From Flavobacterium hibernum (GTDB lineage Bacteria; Bacteroidota; Bacteroidia; Flavobacteriales; Flavobacteriaceae): a stretch of DNA of 64,000 bases. The notes below the pieces were generated by a model. That model saw only the letters and a list, made by a program, of their open reading frames with translations. It had not been told where the DNA came from and did no database searches. The DNA lies in assembly GCF_000832125.1 (NCBI RefSeq), contig NZ_JPRK01000007.1, forward strand, positions 62,001 through 126,000. Direction: 5' to 3'. A program made the translations under genes and the position numbers. Positions 8,595 through 17,292 of this stretch are shown here, piece by piece; position 1 is the stretch's first letter; each line of letters opens with the position of its first letter.

Positions 8595-11500
8595 ATGAGT
8601 TTATCAACCACAAGTATAAAAAGACCTGTTTTAACGATTGTACTGAATCTTTTAATTATTCTATTCGGTTTCATTGGTTATACATTTTTGGGTGTTCGAG
8701 AATTTCCTTCGATCGATCCTGCACAGGTTTCAATTAGAACAAATTACACAGGAGCCAATTCCGACATTATAGAATCTCAGATTACAGAACCTCTCGAAAA
8801 AGCCGTAAATGCCATCGACGGAATTCGAAATATTACCTCTTCTAGTAATCAAGGAAGTAGTAATATTACCATCGAATTTAATCTGGATAAAGATTTAGAA
8901 GAGGCTGCAAATGATGTTCGTGACAAAGTTTCGCAAGCAGTTCGAAGTTTACCCCAAGATATTGATGCGCCGCCAGTTGTATCTAAAGCGGATGCAGATA
9001 GTGAAGCTATTATTTCGATGACGGTTCAAAGTGATACCAGAAGCGCTTTAGAATTAAGCGATTATGCCGAAAATGTTATTTCGCAACGATTAGAAACGAT
9101 TCCGGGTGTAAGTGCCGTTCAAATATGGGGACAAAAACGTTATGCTATGCGTTTATGGATTGATCCTGTTAAGTTGGCTGCATATGGTTGTACTGTTGCC
9201 GAAGTTCGTGATGCCTTAAATGCACAAAATGTCGAATTACCATCAGGAAAACTAACAGGAAATAATACAGAACTTACTGTAAAAACTATTGGAAATCTTT
9301 CTAAACCAGAGGAATTCAACAATATTATCATTCGTACCGATGGAGATAAAATCGTTCGCTTGAGCGATATTGGTGGTGCCGAATTAGGACCAGAAAATTT
9401 AGAAACAAAATTAAGCCAATCAGGATTACCATTAATTGGTTTGGCAATTGTACCTATGCCGGGTGCCAATTACCTTGACATTTCGAAAGAGTTTTATAAA
9501 AAATATGAAGCTTTACAGAAAGATCTTCCAAAAGATATCAAATTAAACATCGCTCTTGATAATACTATTTTCGTAAAAAAATCAGTTCTTGAAGTTGCTG
9601 AAACTTTGGGCATTTCTATTATTTTAGTAATTATCATTATCTATTTATTCTTTAGAGATTGGGCAATTGCCTTTAGACCTCTAATCGATATTCCCGTTTC
9701 ATTGATTGCTACGTTTTTTATCATGTGGCTTTTTGGATTCTCTATCAATGTATTAACATTATTAGCAATTGTTTTAGCAACCGGTTTGGTGGTTGATGAC
9801 GGAATTGTAGTTACCGAAAATATCTTCAAAAAAGTAGAAGAAGGAATGTCGCCAATCGAAGCGGCAATCAAAGGTTCTAATGAAATTTTCTATGCTGTAA
9901 TTTCCATTTCAGTTACACTTGCCGCTGTATTTTTACCTGTAATTTTCTTAGAAGGTTTCGTAGGCCGACTCTTTCGGGAATTTGGAGTTGTAATTGGTGC
10001 CGCTGTATTAATTTCGGCGTTTGTGTCCTTGACTTTAACTCCAATGTTGAATGCCTATTTAATGAAAGGTGGCGAACAGAAGAAATCTAAATTCTATGTT
10101 AGAACTGAACCGTTTTTCGAAAAATTAAATAGCGGTTATGCCGATTCGTTAAAACGATTCATGGATAAAAAATGGATTAGTTTTCCAATTTTAATTGCAT
10201 GTTTTGGATTAATTTATTTGTTTTTTACCATACTTCCAAAAGAAACTGCTCCGTACGACGACCGTAGTTCTGTTACGATGAGAATGACAACCCCAGAGGG
10301 ATCATCGTATGAATACACAGATCGTTTTATGCAGGAAATCTCTAGATTAATTGATGATTCTATTCCGGAGAAAAAAGTGAGTTTGGTGATTACATCTCCC
10401 GGGTTTAGTTCTAATTCTGTAAACTCAGGATTGGTAAGGCTTACCCTAAAAGATGTTGACGAAAGAAAAGCATCTCAAAAAGAAATTGCCGAAAAATTAA
10501 CCAAATGGACTAAGAAATATCCAAGTGCCAAAACTTCTGTAACACAACAACCTACCATTGCTGTAAACAGACGTGGAGGACTTCCGATTCAGTATATTAT
10601 ACAAGCGCCAACTTTTGAAAAACTAAGAGAAAAAGTTCCTGTTTTTATGGATGAAGTTGGAAAAAGCGACGTATTCTCTACAACAGATGTAAACTTAAAA
10701 TTCAATAAACCTGAAATAAACGTAAGTATCGATCGTGCAAAAGCCGAAAGTTTAGGAATTTCAATTATCGATATTGCTCAAACTTTACAGCTTTCTTTAA
10801 GCGGACAACGTTTTGGTTATTTTATTAAAAACGGAAAACAATATCAGGTAATTGGTCAATTTGATCAAAAAGACAGATCTAAACCTCTGGATTTAACGTC
10901 GATGTTTGTAAAGAACAAAAAAGGCGAATTAATTCAGATGGATAACGTTGTAAATGTCGAAGAACAAAGTAATCCGCCACAATTATATCACAACAACCGT
11001 TATATGTCAGCAACCGTTTCTGCTGGTTTAGCACCTGGAAAAAGTATCAGTGATGGTATTGCAGAAATGGATAGAATTAAAGCTAAAGTTTTGGACGAAA
11101 GTTTTACAACTGATTTAAGTGGAGAATCTCGAGATTTTGTCGAAAGTAGTTCTAATACTTCTTTCGCTTTTGGGTTAGCACTGCTATTAATATTTTTAAT
11201 TCTTGCAGCGCAATTTGAGAGTTTTATCGATCCGTTAATTATAATTTTAACTGTACCAATGGCGGTTGCGGGAGCTTTATTCTCGTTATGGTTATTCAAT
11301 CAAACCTGGAATATTTTTAGCCAAATTGGAACTGTAATGCTTATTGGACTGGTAACTAAAAATGGTATTTTGATTGTCGAATTTGCCAATCAGTTACGAG
11401 AACAGGGAAAACCAAAATTAGAAGCTATTTTAGAAGCATCAGAAGCTCGTTTACGTCCAATTTTAATGACAAGTTTGGCGATTGCTCTAGGAGCTTTACC

Positions 11501-11690
11501 AATTGCAATGTCGCTTGGAGCAGCATCTACAAGTAGAATTGGAATGGGAGTTGTAATTGTTGGAGGAACTATTTTCTCATTAGCATTAACACTTTTTGTA
11601 ATTCCTGCTATTTACTTTATGTGGTCTAAAGAAAGAAAGCATTATCCGGAATTTGACCATATTGACGAATACGAAAGAGAAAGTAAATAA
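8595..11690 (+). CDS. RND-family multidrug efflux permease (AcrB/HAE1-like)
   Basis: A 1031-residue inner-membrane pump with the classical RND layout: one N-terminal membrane helix, a large periplasmic loop, six helices, a second loop and five more helices. The proton-relay pair Asp401-Asp402 lies in the TM4 motif VVDDGIVV. The GxxxG-rich TM4 and the FLEGFVGRLFREF stretch are typical of the HAE1 drug-efflux branch rather than metal exporters. It uses the proton gradient to push hydrophobic or amphipathic compounds through the adaptor and the TolC-like channel encoded on either side. No frame problem is seen. Confidence 0.96.
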   Translation: MSLSTTSIKRPVLTIVLNLLIILFGFIGYTFLGVREFPSIDPAQVSIRTNYTGANSDIIESQITEPLEKAVNAIDGIRNITSSSNQGSSNITIEFNLDKDLEEAANDVRDKVSQAVRSLPQDIDAPPVVSKADADSEAIISMTVQSDTRSALELSDYAENVISQRLETIPGVSAVQIWGQKRYAMRLWIDPVKLAAYGCTVAEVRDALNAQNVELPSGKLTGNNTELTVKTIGNLSKPEEFNNIIIRTDGDKIVRLSDIGGAELGPENLETKLSQSGLPLIGLAIVPMPGANYLDISKEFYKKYEALQKDLPKDIKLNIALDNTIFVKKSVLEVAETLGISIILVIIIIYLFFRDWAIAFRPLIDIPVSLIATFFIMWLFGFSINVLTLLAIVLATGLVVDDGIVVTENIFKKVEEGMSPIEAAIKGSNEIFYAVISISVTLAAVFLPVIFLEGFVGRLFREFGVVIGAAVLISAFVSLTLTPMLNAYLMKGGEQKKSKFYVRTEPFFEKLNSGYADSLKRFMDKKWISFPILIACFGLIYLFFTILPKETAPYDDRSSVTMRMTTPEGSSYEYTDRFMQEISRLIDDSIPEKKVSLVITSPGFSSNSVNSGLVRLTLKDVDERKASQKEIAEKLTKWTKKYPSAKTSVTQQPTIAVNRRGGLPIQYIIQAPTFEKLREKVPVFMDEVGKSDVFSTTDVNLKFNKPEINVSIDRAKAESLGISIIDIAQTLQLSLSGQRFGYFIKNGKQYQVIGQFDQKDRSKPLDLTSMFVKNKKGELIQMDNVVNVEEQSNPPQLYHNNRYMSATVSAGLAPGKSISDGIAEMDRIKAKVLDESFTTDLSGESRDFVESSSNTSFAFGLALLLIFLILAAQFESFIDPLIIILTVPMAVAGALFSLWLFNQTWNIFSQIGTVMLIGLVTKNGILIVEFANQLREQGKPKLEAILEASEARLRPILMTSLAIALGALPIAMSLGAASTSRIGMGVVIVGGTIFSLALTLFVIPAIYFMWSKERKHYPEFDHIDEYERESK

Positions 11691-11697
11691 TTTATTA

Positions 11698-11745
11698 GCC
11701 ACACATTCACGGATTGTAAAAACTACAATTCGTGAATTTTGGGCC
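11698..11745. repeat. Degenerate copy of the GCCACGAATTCACGAATT palindrome
   Basis: GCCACACATTCACGGATTG (11698-11716) pairs imperfectly (15 of 19) with CAATTCGTGAATTTTGGGC (11727-11745). It is inside the efflux operon, between permease and TolC-like gene, and matches the better copy at 4274-4333. Confidence 0.6.
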
Positions 11746-11759
11746 AAAGAAAACCTTAT

Positions 11760-13070
11760 ATGAATACTAAAATTTTATTCCGCACTTTAATATTTTTCTT
11801 CTTGTGCTTTGCAAAAGTAAATGCGCAGGAAGTTCTAACTATTGAAGATGCTATGAAAATAGCTTTAGAAAATAATTTTGAAATTAAAATCGCTAAAAAC
11901 AATTCAAAAATTAGCGATACCAATGTAACTATTGGAAACGCTGGAATGTTGCCAACAGCAACGGCTTCGATTACGGATAATAATAGCGTTACCAATTCGT
12001 CGCAAACACGTCAGGACGGAACTTCAACATCATTGAATAATGCCAAAAACAACAGTTTAAACTACGGCGTAAGTTTAGGATGGACTGTTTTTGACGGAAT
12101 GAAAATGTTTGCAAAACTAGATCAGTTAAAAGAATTGCAAAAACTTGGAGATTCTGAATTAAAAAGAACTGTTTTAGTCAAAATTGGTCAGGTAAACAGT
12201 GCTTATTATGACTTGGTACAACAGCAACAGCAATTGGCAGCTTTAGATACTACGATTGTCATTTCTAAGCAAAGATTAACATTGGCGCAAAACCGATTCA
12301 GCATTGGAAAAGCCTCAAAACTTGAAGTTTTAAACGCTCAGGTTGACTTAAACTCAGATCAGGTTGCGTTATTGAGACAAAAGGAATCTTATGCAAATGG
12401 AAAAATTTTATTGAACCAATATTTAGCCCGTGATCCAAAAATAAATTTTACGGTAACCAAACATGTTACTGTAGATAACAAATTAGTTTTGGTTGATTTA
12501 ATGGATTTAGCTCAAAAACAAAATCCGGCTTTAGAATCGCAAATAATCAATAAACGTATTGCAGAACTGCAACTTAAACAGGTAAAAGCAGATCGTTATC
12601 CAATTATTAACTTGACTTCCGGATACAATTTTAACGAAAATCAATCGAGTTTAGGATTTACAAGTTCATCTTCATCAAAAGGTTTTAATTACGGCTTTAA
12701 TGCTTCTATAAATGTATTTGATGGATTGAATCAACATCGAAATGAAAAGGTAGCAAAATTGCAAATTGAGAACTCTCAAATCGCAATAGAACAGCAAAAC
12801 ATGATCTTGAATACGCAATTAAGCACTGCTTTTCAAACTTATCTTACTAACTTAGAATTAATTAATTTAGAAGAAGATAATGTTGTAATTGCTAAACAAA
12901 ATTTAGATATTACATTAGATAAATTTAGAATTGGAACTATAACAACGCTTGATTTTAGAACTGCTCAGTTAAACTATGTAAATGCAAAAGTACGTTACAG
13001 CAATGCTCAATATGAAGCAAAATTATCTGAAATTGCTTTGAAAGAATTGGCAGGAAATATTAATTTTTAA
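11760..13070 (+). CDS. TolC family outer-membrane efflux protein
   Basis: A 436-residue TolC-like protein starting at the ATG at 11760; this start opens into a signal peptide ending near VNAQE, whereas the in-frame TTG 21 bp earlier does not. Two related halves (about residues 20-220 and 230-436) form long coiled hairpins, with family motifs such as RFSIGKASKLEVLNAQ and its repeat KFRIGTITTLDFRTAQ. It forms the trimeric outer-membrane duct for the pump encoded upstream, from which it is separated by 69 bp. Confidence 0.95.
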   Translation: MNTKILFRTLIFFFLCFAKVNAQEVLTIEDAMKIALENNFEIKIAKNNSKISDTNVTIGNAGMLPTATASITDNNSVTNSSQTRQDGTSTSLNNAKNNSLNYGVSLGWTVFDGMKMFAKLDQLKELQKLGDSELKRTVLVKIGQVNSAYYDLVQQQQQLAALDTTIVISKQRLTLAQNRFSIGKASKLEVLNAQVDLNSDQVALLRQKESYANGKILLNQYLARDPKINFTVTKHVTVDNKLVLVDLMDLAQKQNPALESQIINKRIAELQLKQVKADRYPIINLTSGYNFNENQSSLGFTSSSSSKGFNYGFNASINVFDGLNQHRNEKVAKLQIENSQIAIEQQNMILNTQLSTAFQTYLTNLELINLEEDNVVIAKQNLDITLDKFRIGTITTLDFRTAQLNYVNAKVRYSNAQYEAKLSEIALKELAGNINF

Positions 13071-13097
13071 AGTAAATTTGTTTAAAAACTTACTTTA

Positions 13098-13961
13098 ATG
13101 ATTTCGTACAATACCAAAGACTGGTTTACATTTATTTTCCATTTTCATAAATCTGATACGGTTAGAAAGCTTTTCCCTATCATGATTGCTATAGCAATTT
13201 ATTCTGCTATAGTTGGTTATCTTGAAATTTACTATTTTAAGATTGGAAAAAATGATTACATCCACAATATTCCAATTATGCATGGAATGTTAGGCTTTGT
13301 AATTTCGTTATTATTAGTTTTTAGAACCAATACAGCTTATGATCGCTGGTGGGAAGGACGAAAATTATGGGGAGGTCTTGTTAATAATAGCCGTAATCTG
13401 GCTATTAAACTTTCGGCAATGCTAAAAGATGAAAACGATAGAAAATTCTTCAGAAAAATCATTCCCACTTATGCTAACGTTCTGCACAAACATTTACACG
13501 ACTCTGAAACTAGCAGACAACTTTTTGACGATGTAGATTTAGAAATTGATCATCACAAACACAAACCAAATCAGGTTAAAAGAATGATGTTTCATAAAAT
13601 CAATGATCTTTATGACGCTAATAAAATTACCGGAGAACAACTTATTATTCTAAACGACGAATTACAAGCTTTTACAGACATTTGTGGTGCGTGCGAGAGA
13701 ATTAAAAACACACCTATTCCCTACTCTTACAGCGCTTTTATAAAAAAGTTTATCTTCTTTTATACCATGACGCTTCCTTTTGGATATTCTGTAAGTTTAG
13801 GATATCTAGTTGCTCCTGTAGTTGTTTTTATTTTTTATGTGTTGGCAAGTTTAGAGCTTATCGCAGAAGAAATTGAGGATCCTTTTGGTGAAGATGAAAA
13901 TGATTTACCCACAAAAAAAATTGCTGAAAACATCAAAAAACATGTTGAAGAACTGATTTAA
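13098..13961 (+). CDS. Bestrophin-like (RFP-TM) anion channel family protein
   Basis: A 287-residue membrane protein of the bacterial bestrophin family. LVFRTNTAYDRWWEGRKLWG at about residues 73-92 is the family signature, following two membrane helices; a second pair of helices (about 215-255) is followed by IEDPFGEDENDLP, the acidic cluster that binds Ca in eukaryotic bestrophins. Members form pentameric channels, anion-selective in animals and cation-selective in at least one bacterium. It starts 27 bp after the TolC-like stop on the same strand. TAAATTTG at 13073-13080 could be a private promoter, but it is very near the ATG. Confidence 0.9.
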   Translation: MISYNTKDWFTFIFHFHKSDTVRKLFPIMIAIAIYSAIVGYLEIYYFKIGKNDYIHNIPIMHGMLGFVISLLLVFRTNTAYDRWWEGRKLWGGLVNNSRNLAIKLSAMLKDENDRKFFRKIIPTYANVLHKHLHDSETSRQLFDDVDLEIDHHKHKPNQVKRMMFHKINDLYDANKITGEQLIILNDELQAFTDICGACERIKNTPIPYSYSAFIKKFIFFYTMTLPFGYSVSLGYLVAPVVVFIFYVLASLELIAEEIEDPFGEDENDLPTKKIAENIKKHVEELI

Positions 13962-14033
13962 TAAAACGTTAAATCTAAGATTGTTACAATTATTTTGATT
14001 AAATTTAAAGTCTTCACTAAAAATTTAACCGCA

Positions 14034-14957
14034 ATGAATAATCAACGTGTTTTAATTCACCCACCTCATTTATCGAATGAAAAATCATTAAAAACGCTTG
14101 TAGAAAACAGAAGTGTTTACACCTTGAATCATTGTGAATTAAACCTATTTGAAACCTACGAATCATCTGAACTGGTTCCGCTAAAATTTAACGATTTTGT
14201 AGTAACCAGTATGTTAAGGGGTAAAAAAGTGATGCATCTTTTTGATGAACCCGGTTTTGATTATTTGCCGGGAGAAACCGTAGTTATTCCATCGAATGTC
14301 GAAATGAAAATTGATTTTCCCGAAGCTTCAAAAGAAAATCCTACGCAATGTCTGGCACTTGCCATAGACAAATCTAAAATAACAGACACGTTAAATTTCT
14401 TAAACGAACGTTACCCAAAAGAAGGAAGTGATGCCTACTGGCAACTAAATTATCAAAATTATTTCTTTTACAACAATGTTGATCTTGCCACAACCATTAG
14501 TAAACTGATTAAAGAGTGTATGAGCACTTCGATTACTAAAGATGCTTTGGCAGATTTGACTTTGCAAGAATTATTAATTCGAATCATTCAGACACAAACC
14601 ATAAAATCGATCGACGAAGGAACTAGCATTCAATCGAATAATCCAATTTTTGAAGTAACCGAATTTATCAAACTTAATTTAAAAGAAAATATAAACCTTA
14701 AGAGTTTGAGTGATAAAGCTTGTATGAGCACAGCATCATTCTATCGTTTTTTTAAACGAGAATTAGGCATGAGTCCTATTGAGTATGTTTTGAATGAAAA
14801 AATCAAGCACGCCAAAAAACTACTAAGAAATCCTGGAATTCAAATTAACGAAGTCTGTTATTTATCCGGATTTGAAGATGCAAATTATTTCATTCGCTTA
14901 TTTAAGAAACACGAAGGAATTACTCCGAAACAATATCAGCTGTTGTATATTAATTAG
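14034..14957 (+). CDS. AraC family transcriptional regulator
   Basis: A 307-residue regulator. The ATG at 14034 is preferred over an in-frame TTG 39 bp earlier. The N-terminal half resembles the AraC_N effector domain; the C-terminal 100 residues carry both helix-turn-helix motifs (LKSLSDKACMSTASFYRFFK and INEVCYLSGFEDANYFIRLF) and the terminal GITPKQYQ motif. It follows the bestrophin gene by 72 bp in the same direction, so it is the likely local regulator of the efflux/bestrophin genes. That link is by position only; no operator was identified. Confidence 0.92.
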   Translation: MNNQRVLIHPPHLSNEKSLKTLVENRSVYTLNHCELNLFETYESSELVPLKFNDFVVTSMLRGKKVMHLFDEPGFDYLPGETVVIPSNVEMKIDFPEASKENPTQCLALAIDKSKITDTLNFLNERYPKEGSDAYWQLNYQNYFFYNNVDLATTISKLIKECMSTSITKDALADLTLQELLIRIIQTQTIKSIDEGTSIQSNNPIFEVTEFIKLNLKENINLKSLSDKACMSTASFYRFFKRELGMSPIEYVLNEKIKHAKKLLRNPGIQINEVCYLSGFEDANYFIRLFKKHEGITPKQYQLLYIN

Positions 14958-15017
14958 TTTTTAGACACATTCAGAGATACTGAGGTTCTGATATTTTTAG
15001 TTTTTCATCGAAAACAC

Positions 15018-15050
15018 AAACCCGACAGGTTTTTAAAACCTGTCGGGTTT
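15018..15050. terminator. 16-bp perfect palindrome, likely terminator of the AraC gene
   Basis: AAACCCGACAGGTTTT (15018-15033) and AAAACCTGTCGGGTTT (15035-15050) are exact complements with a one-base centre. The hairpin could end AraC transcription. The CCCGACAGGTTTT sequence is also a recurrent repeat in flavobacterial genomes as far as I recall. Confidence 0.6.
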
Positions 15051-15062
15051 ACCAAAAAAGTA

Positions 15063-15164
15063 TGTCATTTCGACGAAGGAGAAATCACACAAGAAATTCC
15101 GTATTTAAAATTGTCAATCTTTGTCGTCTTACGCGTTTGATTTCTCCCTTTGGTCGAAATGACA
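15063..15164. repeat. About 103-bp GGAGAAATC inverted-repeat element, copy 1
   Basis: The left arm TGTCATTTCGACGAAGGAG continues into AAATCACAC; the right arm ends CTTTGGTCGAAATGACA. The core holds AGAAATTCC and AATTGTCAATCTTTGTCG, which recur in the copies at 56730-56832 and 62076-62179. No open reading frame. Confidence 0.75.
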
Positions 15165-15177
15165 AGATTAATAAAAC

Positions 15178-15222
15178 CTTTGTCCCTTTGCCCCTCTGAA
15201 CCTTTGAACCTCCTTTAATCAA
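15178..15222. repeat. CTCTGAACCTTTGAACCT repeat, partial copy
   Basis: CTTTGTCCCTTTGCCCCTCTGAACCTTTGAACCT (here in two pieces: CTTTGTCCCTTTGC and CTCTGAACCTTTGAACCT) resembles the right arm of the element at 50431-50613. Only one arm is present. Confidence 0.45.
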
Positions 15223-15260
15223 TTGTTAATTAAAAAAGTTACCTCAAGTAACAACGACCT

Positions 15261-15369
15261 TAAGGTGGTTATTGCGGCGGGGCTCACCTCTTCCCATCCC
15301 GAACAGAGTAGTTAAGCCCGCCTGCGCAGATGGTACTGCAGTTATGTGGGAGAGTATGTCGTCGCCTTT
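15261..15369 (+). rRNA. rrf: 5S ribosomal RNA, solitary
   Basis: The sequence contains the conserved 5S core (CGGGGCTCACCTCTTCCCAT, CCGAACAGAGTAGTTAAGCC, GTGGGAGAGTATGTCGTCGC). The 5' AAGGTG and 3' CGCCTT ends pair as helix I. It is complete, about 109 nt, and followed by a strong terminator. The 300 bp upstream contain repeats and the AraC gene, not the 3' end of a 23S gene, so this copy stands apart from any 16S-23S operon. The exact ends are uncertain by a few bases. Confidence 0.93.
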
Positions 15370-15376
15370 CTTTTCA

Positions 15377-15407
15377 AAAACCCTATCCAATCGGATAGGG
15401 TTTTTTT
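15377..15407 (+). terminator. Rho-independent terminator of 5S rRNA
   Basis: AAAACCCTATCC and GGATAGGGTTTT form a 12-bp stem around AATC and run into TTTTTTT, directly after the 5S gene. Confidence 0.88.
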
Positions 15408-15507
15408 GTTTTTTAAGTTTTGAAAAAGTATCGATAGTTTTCTGTTAAATTATAGTCATTTTTGGGTTTTAGTTTGTGTCGGGTTAGCCTTTTTAGATGT
15501 GAATCTG

Positions 15508-15515
15508 TATTTTTG
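15508..15515 (+). promoter_or_regulatory. Candidate -7 box for the PafA-like gene
   Basis: TATTTTTG matches TAnnTTTG and ends 22 bp before the ATG at 15538. A TTTG at 15473-15476 is too far upstream (31-bp spacer) to be a typical -33 box. Confidence 0.35.
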
Positions 15516-15537
15516 TGTTAAATATTATAATTTAGAT

Positions 15538-17154
15538 ATGAAAAAAAGTATTGTATTGTTGACATTGTTTGTTATCTCAAATTTAAGTGCTCAACAGCGC
15601 CCTAAGTTAGTAGTTGGTATTGTCGTAGATCAAATGAAAATGGAATATTTGTATCGATTTTCAGATGATTTTTCACCAAACGGATTTAAAAGGTTAATGA
15701 ATAATGGATATACTTTTCAGAATATGCATTATAATTATATGCCAACTTATACAGCTCCTGGACACGCTTCAATTTATACTGGTACTACGCCTGCGACCCA
15801 CGGGATTGTAGGAAATGAGTGGTTTAGCAGAACACTTGGAAAAGAAATGTATTGTACAGATGACGCTAATGTGAAAACTGTTGGTGATGGTACTGCAGAA
15901 GAAGGTGCTATGTCTCCTAAAAATTTGCAAAGTACTACAATTACTGATGAAGTACGTATGGCAACTAATTTTGCGGGTAAAGTTATAGGTATGAGTCTTA
16001 AAGATCGTGGTGCAATTTTGCCTGCTGGTCATTTTGCAAATTGGGCTTTTTGGTATAGTAAAACTGGTTCTTTTATATCTAGTACTTTTTATGGTGATAA
16101 ATTACCAGAATGGGTTTCTCAATTTAATAGTGAGAAACATTATATGCCCTATATAAATAAAGGTTGGGATTTGTACAAGCCAGCTTCAACGTATAATGAG
16201 AGTTTAGAAGATAATAACCCATACGAGGGGAAATTATATGGTAGTGCGGCTCCAGTTTTCCCCTATGATTTAAAAAAAATGTATGAGAAAAATGATGCTG
16301 GAATTTTAAGAGCAACTCCTTATGGAAATGATTTATTGGCTGAGTTCGCGATGAAAGCCATCGAAAAAGAAGAATTAGGTAAAGATAATATTACAGATTT
16401 CTTAACGGTTAGTTTTTCTTCAACAGATTATGTAGGTCATTTACTTGGGCCTCGTTCTATGGAACTTCAGGATACTTATTTGAGATTAGATCAAACTATT
16501 GCAGACTTTTTGAATTATTTGGATAAAACAGTAGGGAAGGATAATTACTTACTTTTCTTAACTGCAGATCATGCTGGTGCAGAGAATGTGATTTATCTTA
16601 AAGATCATAAATATAATGTCGATAATTATCCGTCAAAAGAGGTTAAAAAGAGTTTACAAGATTTTTCAACAAAAACTTTTGGTGTTGATTTAATTCAAAA
16701 CTATTCTAATTTTAATGTGTTTTTTAATAAACAAATTATAAAAGACAAAGCTTTAGATTTAGTAAAAGTGAAAAAATCATTTAAAGACTTTTTAATTTCA
16801 CAACCACAAGTTAAAAGAGTTTATACAGAGGAAGAAATCTTGGCAAATGGAGGAAATGATTATTACTTGAATTTTGTTGCCAAAGGTTATGATGTTACTC
16901 AGAATGGTGATTTAGTAATTATAGATAAGCCAGGAGATATCGAGTATTCGACTACAGGTACTTCACACGGAACTCCTTATTCTTACGATACTCACGTACC
17001 AGCAATTTTTTACGGTTGGCATATTAAAAAAGGTGAGTCTTATGATAAAAAAGCAATTACAGAGATTGCTCCTACAATAGCTCAGAAAATCAAAGTTACT
17101 TTTCCGAATGGTACTGAAGCAAAAGTTTTGCAAGAAGTATTAGATGAAAAATAA
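15538..17154 (+). CDS. pafA: PafA-type alkaline phosphatase (alkaline phosphatase superfamily)
   Basis: A 538-residue exported hydrolase. The ATG at 15538 opens into a signal peptide (to about SAQQ, residue 20). All active-site elements of the Elizabethkingia PafA enzyme appear in order: Asp31 (VVDQM), nucleophile Thr72 (YTAPGHAS), Asn93 (GNEWF), Lys155 and Arg157 (LKDRG), Asp297/His301 (STDYVGH), Asp344/His345 (TADHAG) and His477 (TSHGTP). The Lys/Arg pair marks the phosphate-monoesterase branch rather than the diesterase branch. It should release phosphate from organic monoesters in the periplasm. It is a stand-alone gene; no Pho-box-like site was recognised. Confidence 0.93.
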   Translation: MKKSIVLLTLFVISNLSAQQRPKLVVGIVVDQMKMEYLYRFSDDFSPNGFKRLMNNGYTFQNMHYNYMPTYTAPGHASIYTGTTPATHGIVGNEWFSRTLGKEMYCTDDANVKTVGDGTAEEGAMSPKNLQSTTITDEVRMATNFAGKVIGMSLKDRGAILPAGHFANWAFWYSKTGSFISSTFYGDKLPEWVSQFNSEKHYMPYINKGWDLYKPASTYNESLEDNNPYEGKLYGSAAPVFPYDLKKMYEKNDAGILRATPYGNDLLAEFAMKAIEKEELGKDNITDFLTVSFSSTDYVGHLLGPRSMELQDTYLRLDQTIADFLNYLDKTVGKDNYLLFLTADHAGAENVIYLKDHKYNVDNYPSKEVKKSLQDFSTKTFGVDLIQNYSNFNVFFNKQIIKDKALDLVKVKKSFKDFLISQPQVKRVYTEEEILANGGNDYYLNFVAKGYDVTQNGDLVIIDKPGDIEYSTTGTSHGTPYSYDTHVPAIFYGWHIKKGESYDKKAITEIAPTIAQKIKVTFPNGTEAKVLQEVLDEK

Positions 17155-17175
17155 GATATAATAACGCATAAATAA

Positions 17176-17210
17176 AAAGCCTGTCATAATAATTTTATGA
17201 CAGGTTTTTT
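17176..17210 (+). terminator. Terminator of the PafA-like gene
   Basis: AAAAGCCTGTCATAA and TTATGACAGGTTTTTT form a long stem and T-run 22 bp after the stop. Confidence 0.85.
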
Positions 17211-17223
17211 TATTTTATGCTCA

Positions 17224-17254
17224 AAAAAAGGCTTTTCAATTAAGAAAAGCCCTT
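17224..17254 (-). terminator. Terminator of alanine dehydrogenase
   Basis: Read on the minus strand, AAAGGGCTTTTC pairs with GAAAAGCCTTTTTTTG and its T-run, about 40 bp beyond the ald stop. It is separate from the neighbouring plus-strand terminator. Confidence 0.75.
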
Positions 17255-17292
17255 TAGTAGTGATTTAGTAAGCACTTATTTTAATGTTAACA

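Noticed and set aside
14958..15260. 23S rRNA 3' end upstream of 5S
   Set aside because: The interval contains terminator and repeat elements only; no 23S-like conserved sequence was found.
15769..16315. Antisense reading frames inside the phosphatase and similar frames inside other genes
   Set aside because: They lie wholly inside well-supported genes and show no domain, signal or codon pattern of their own.
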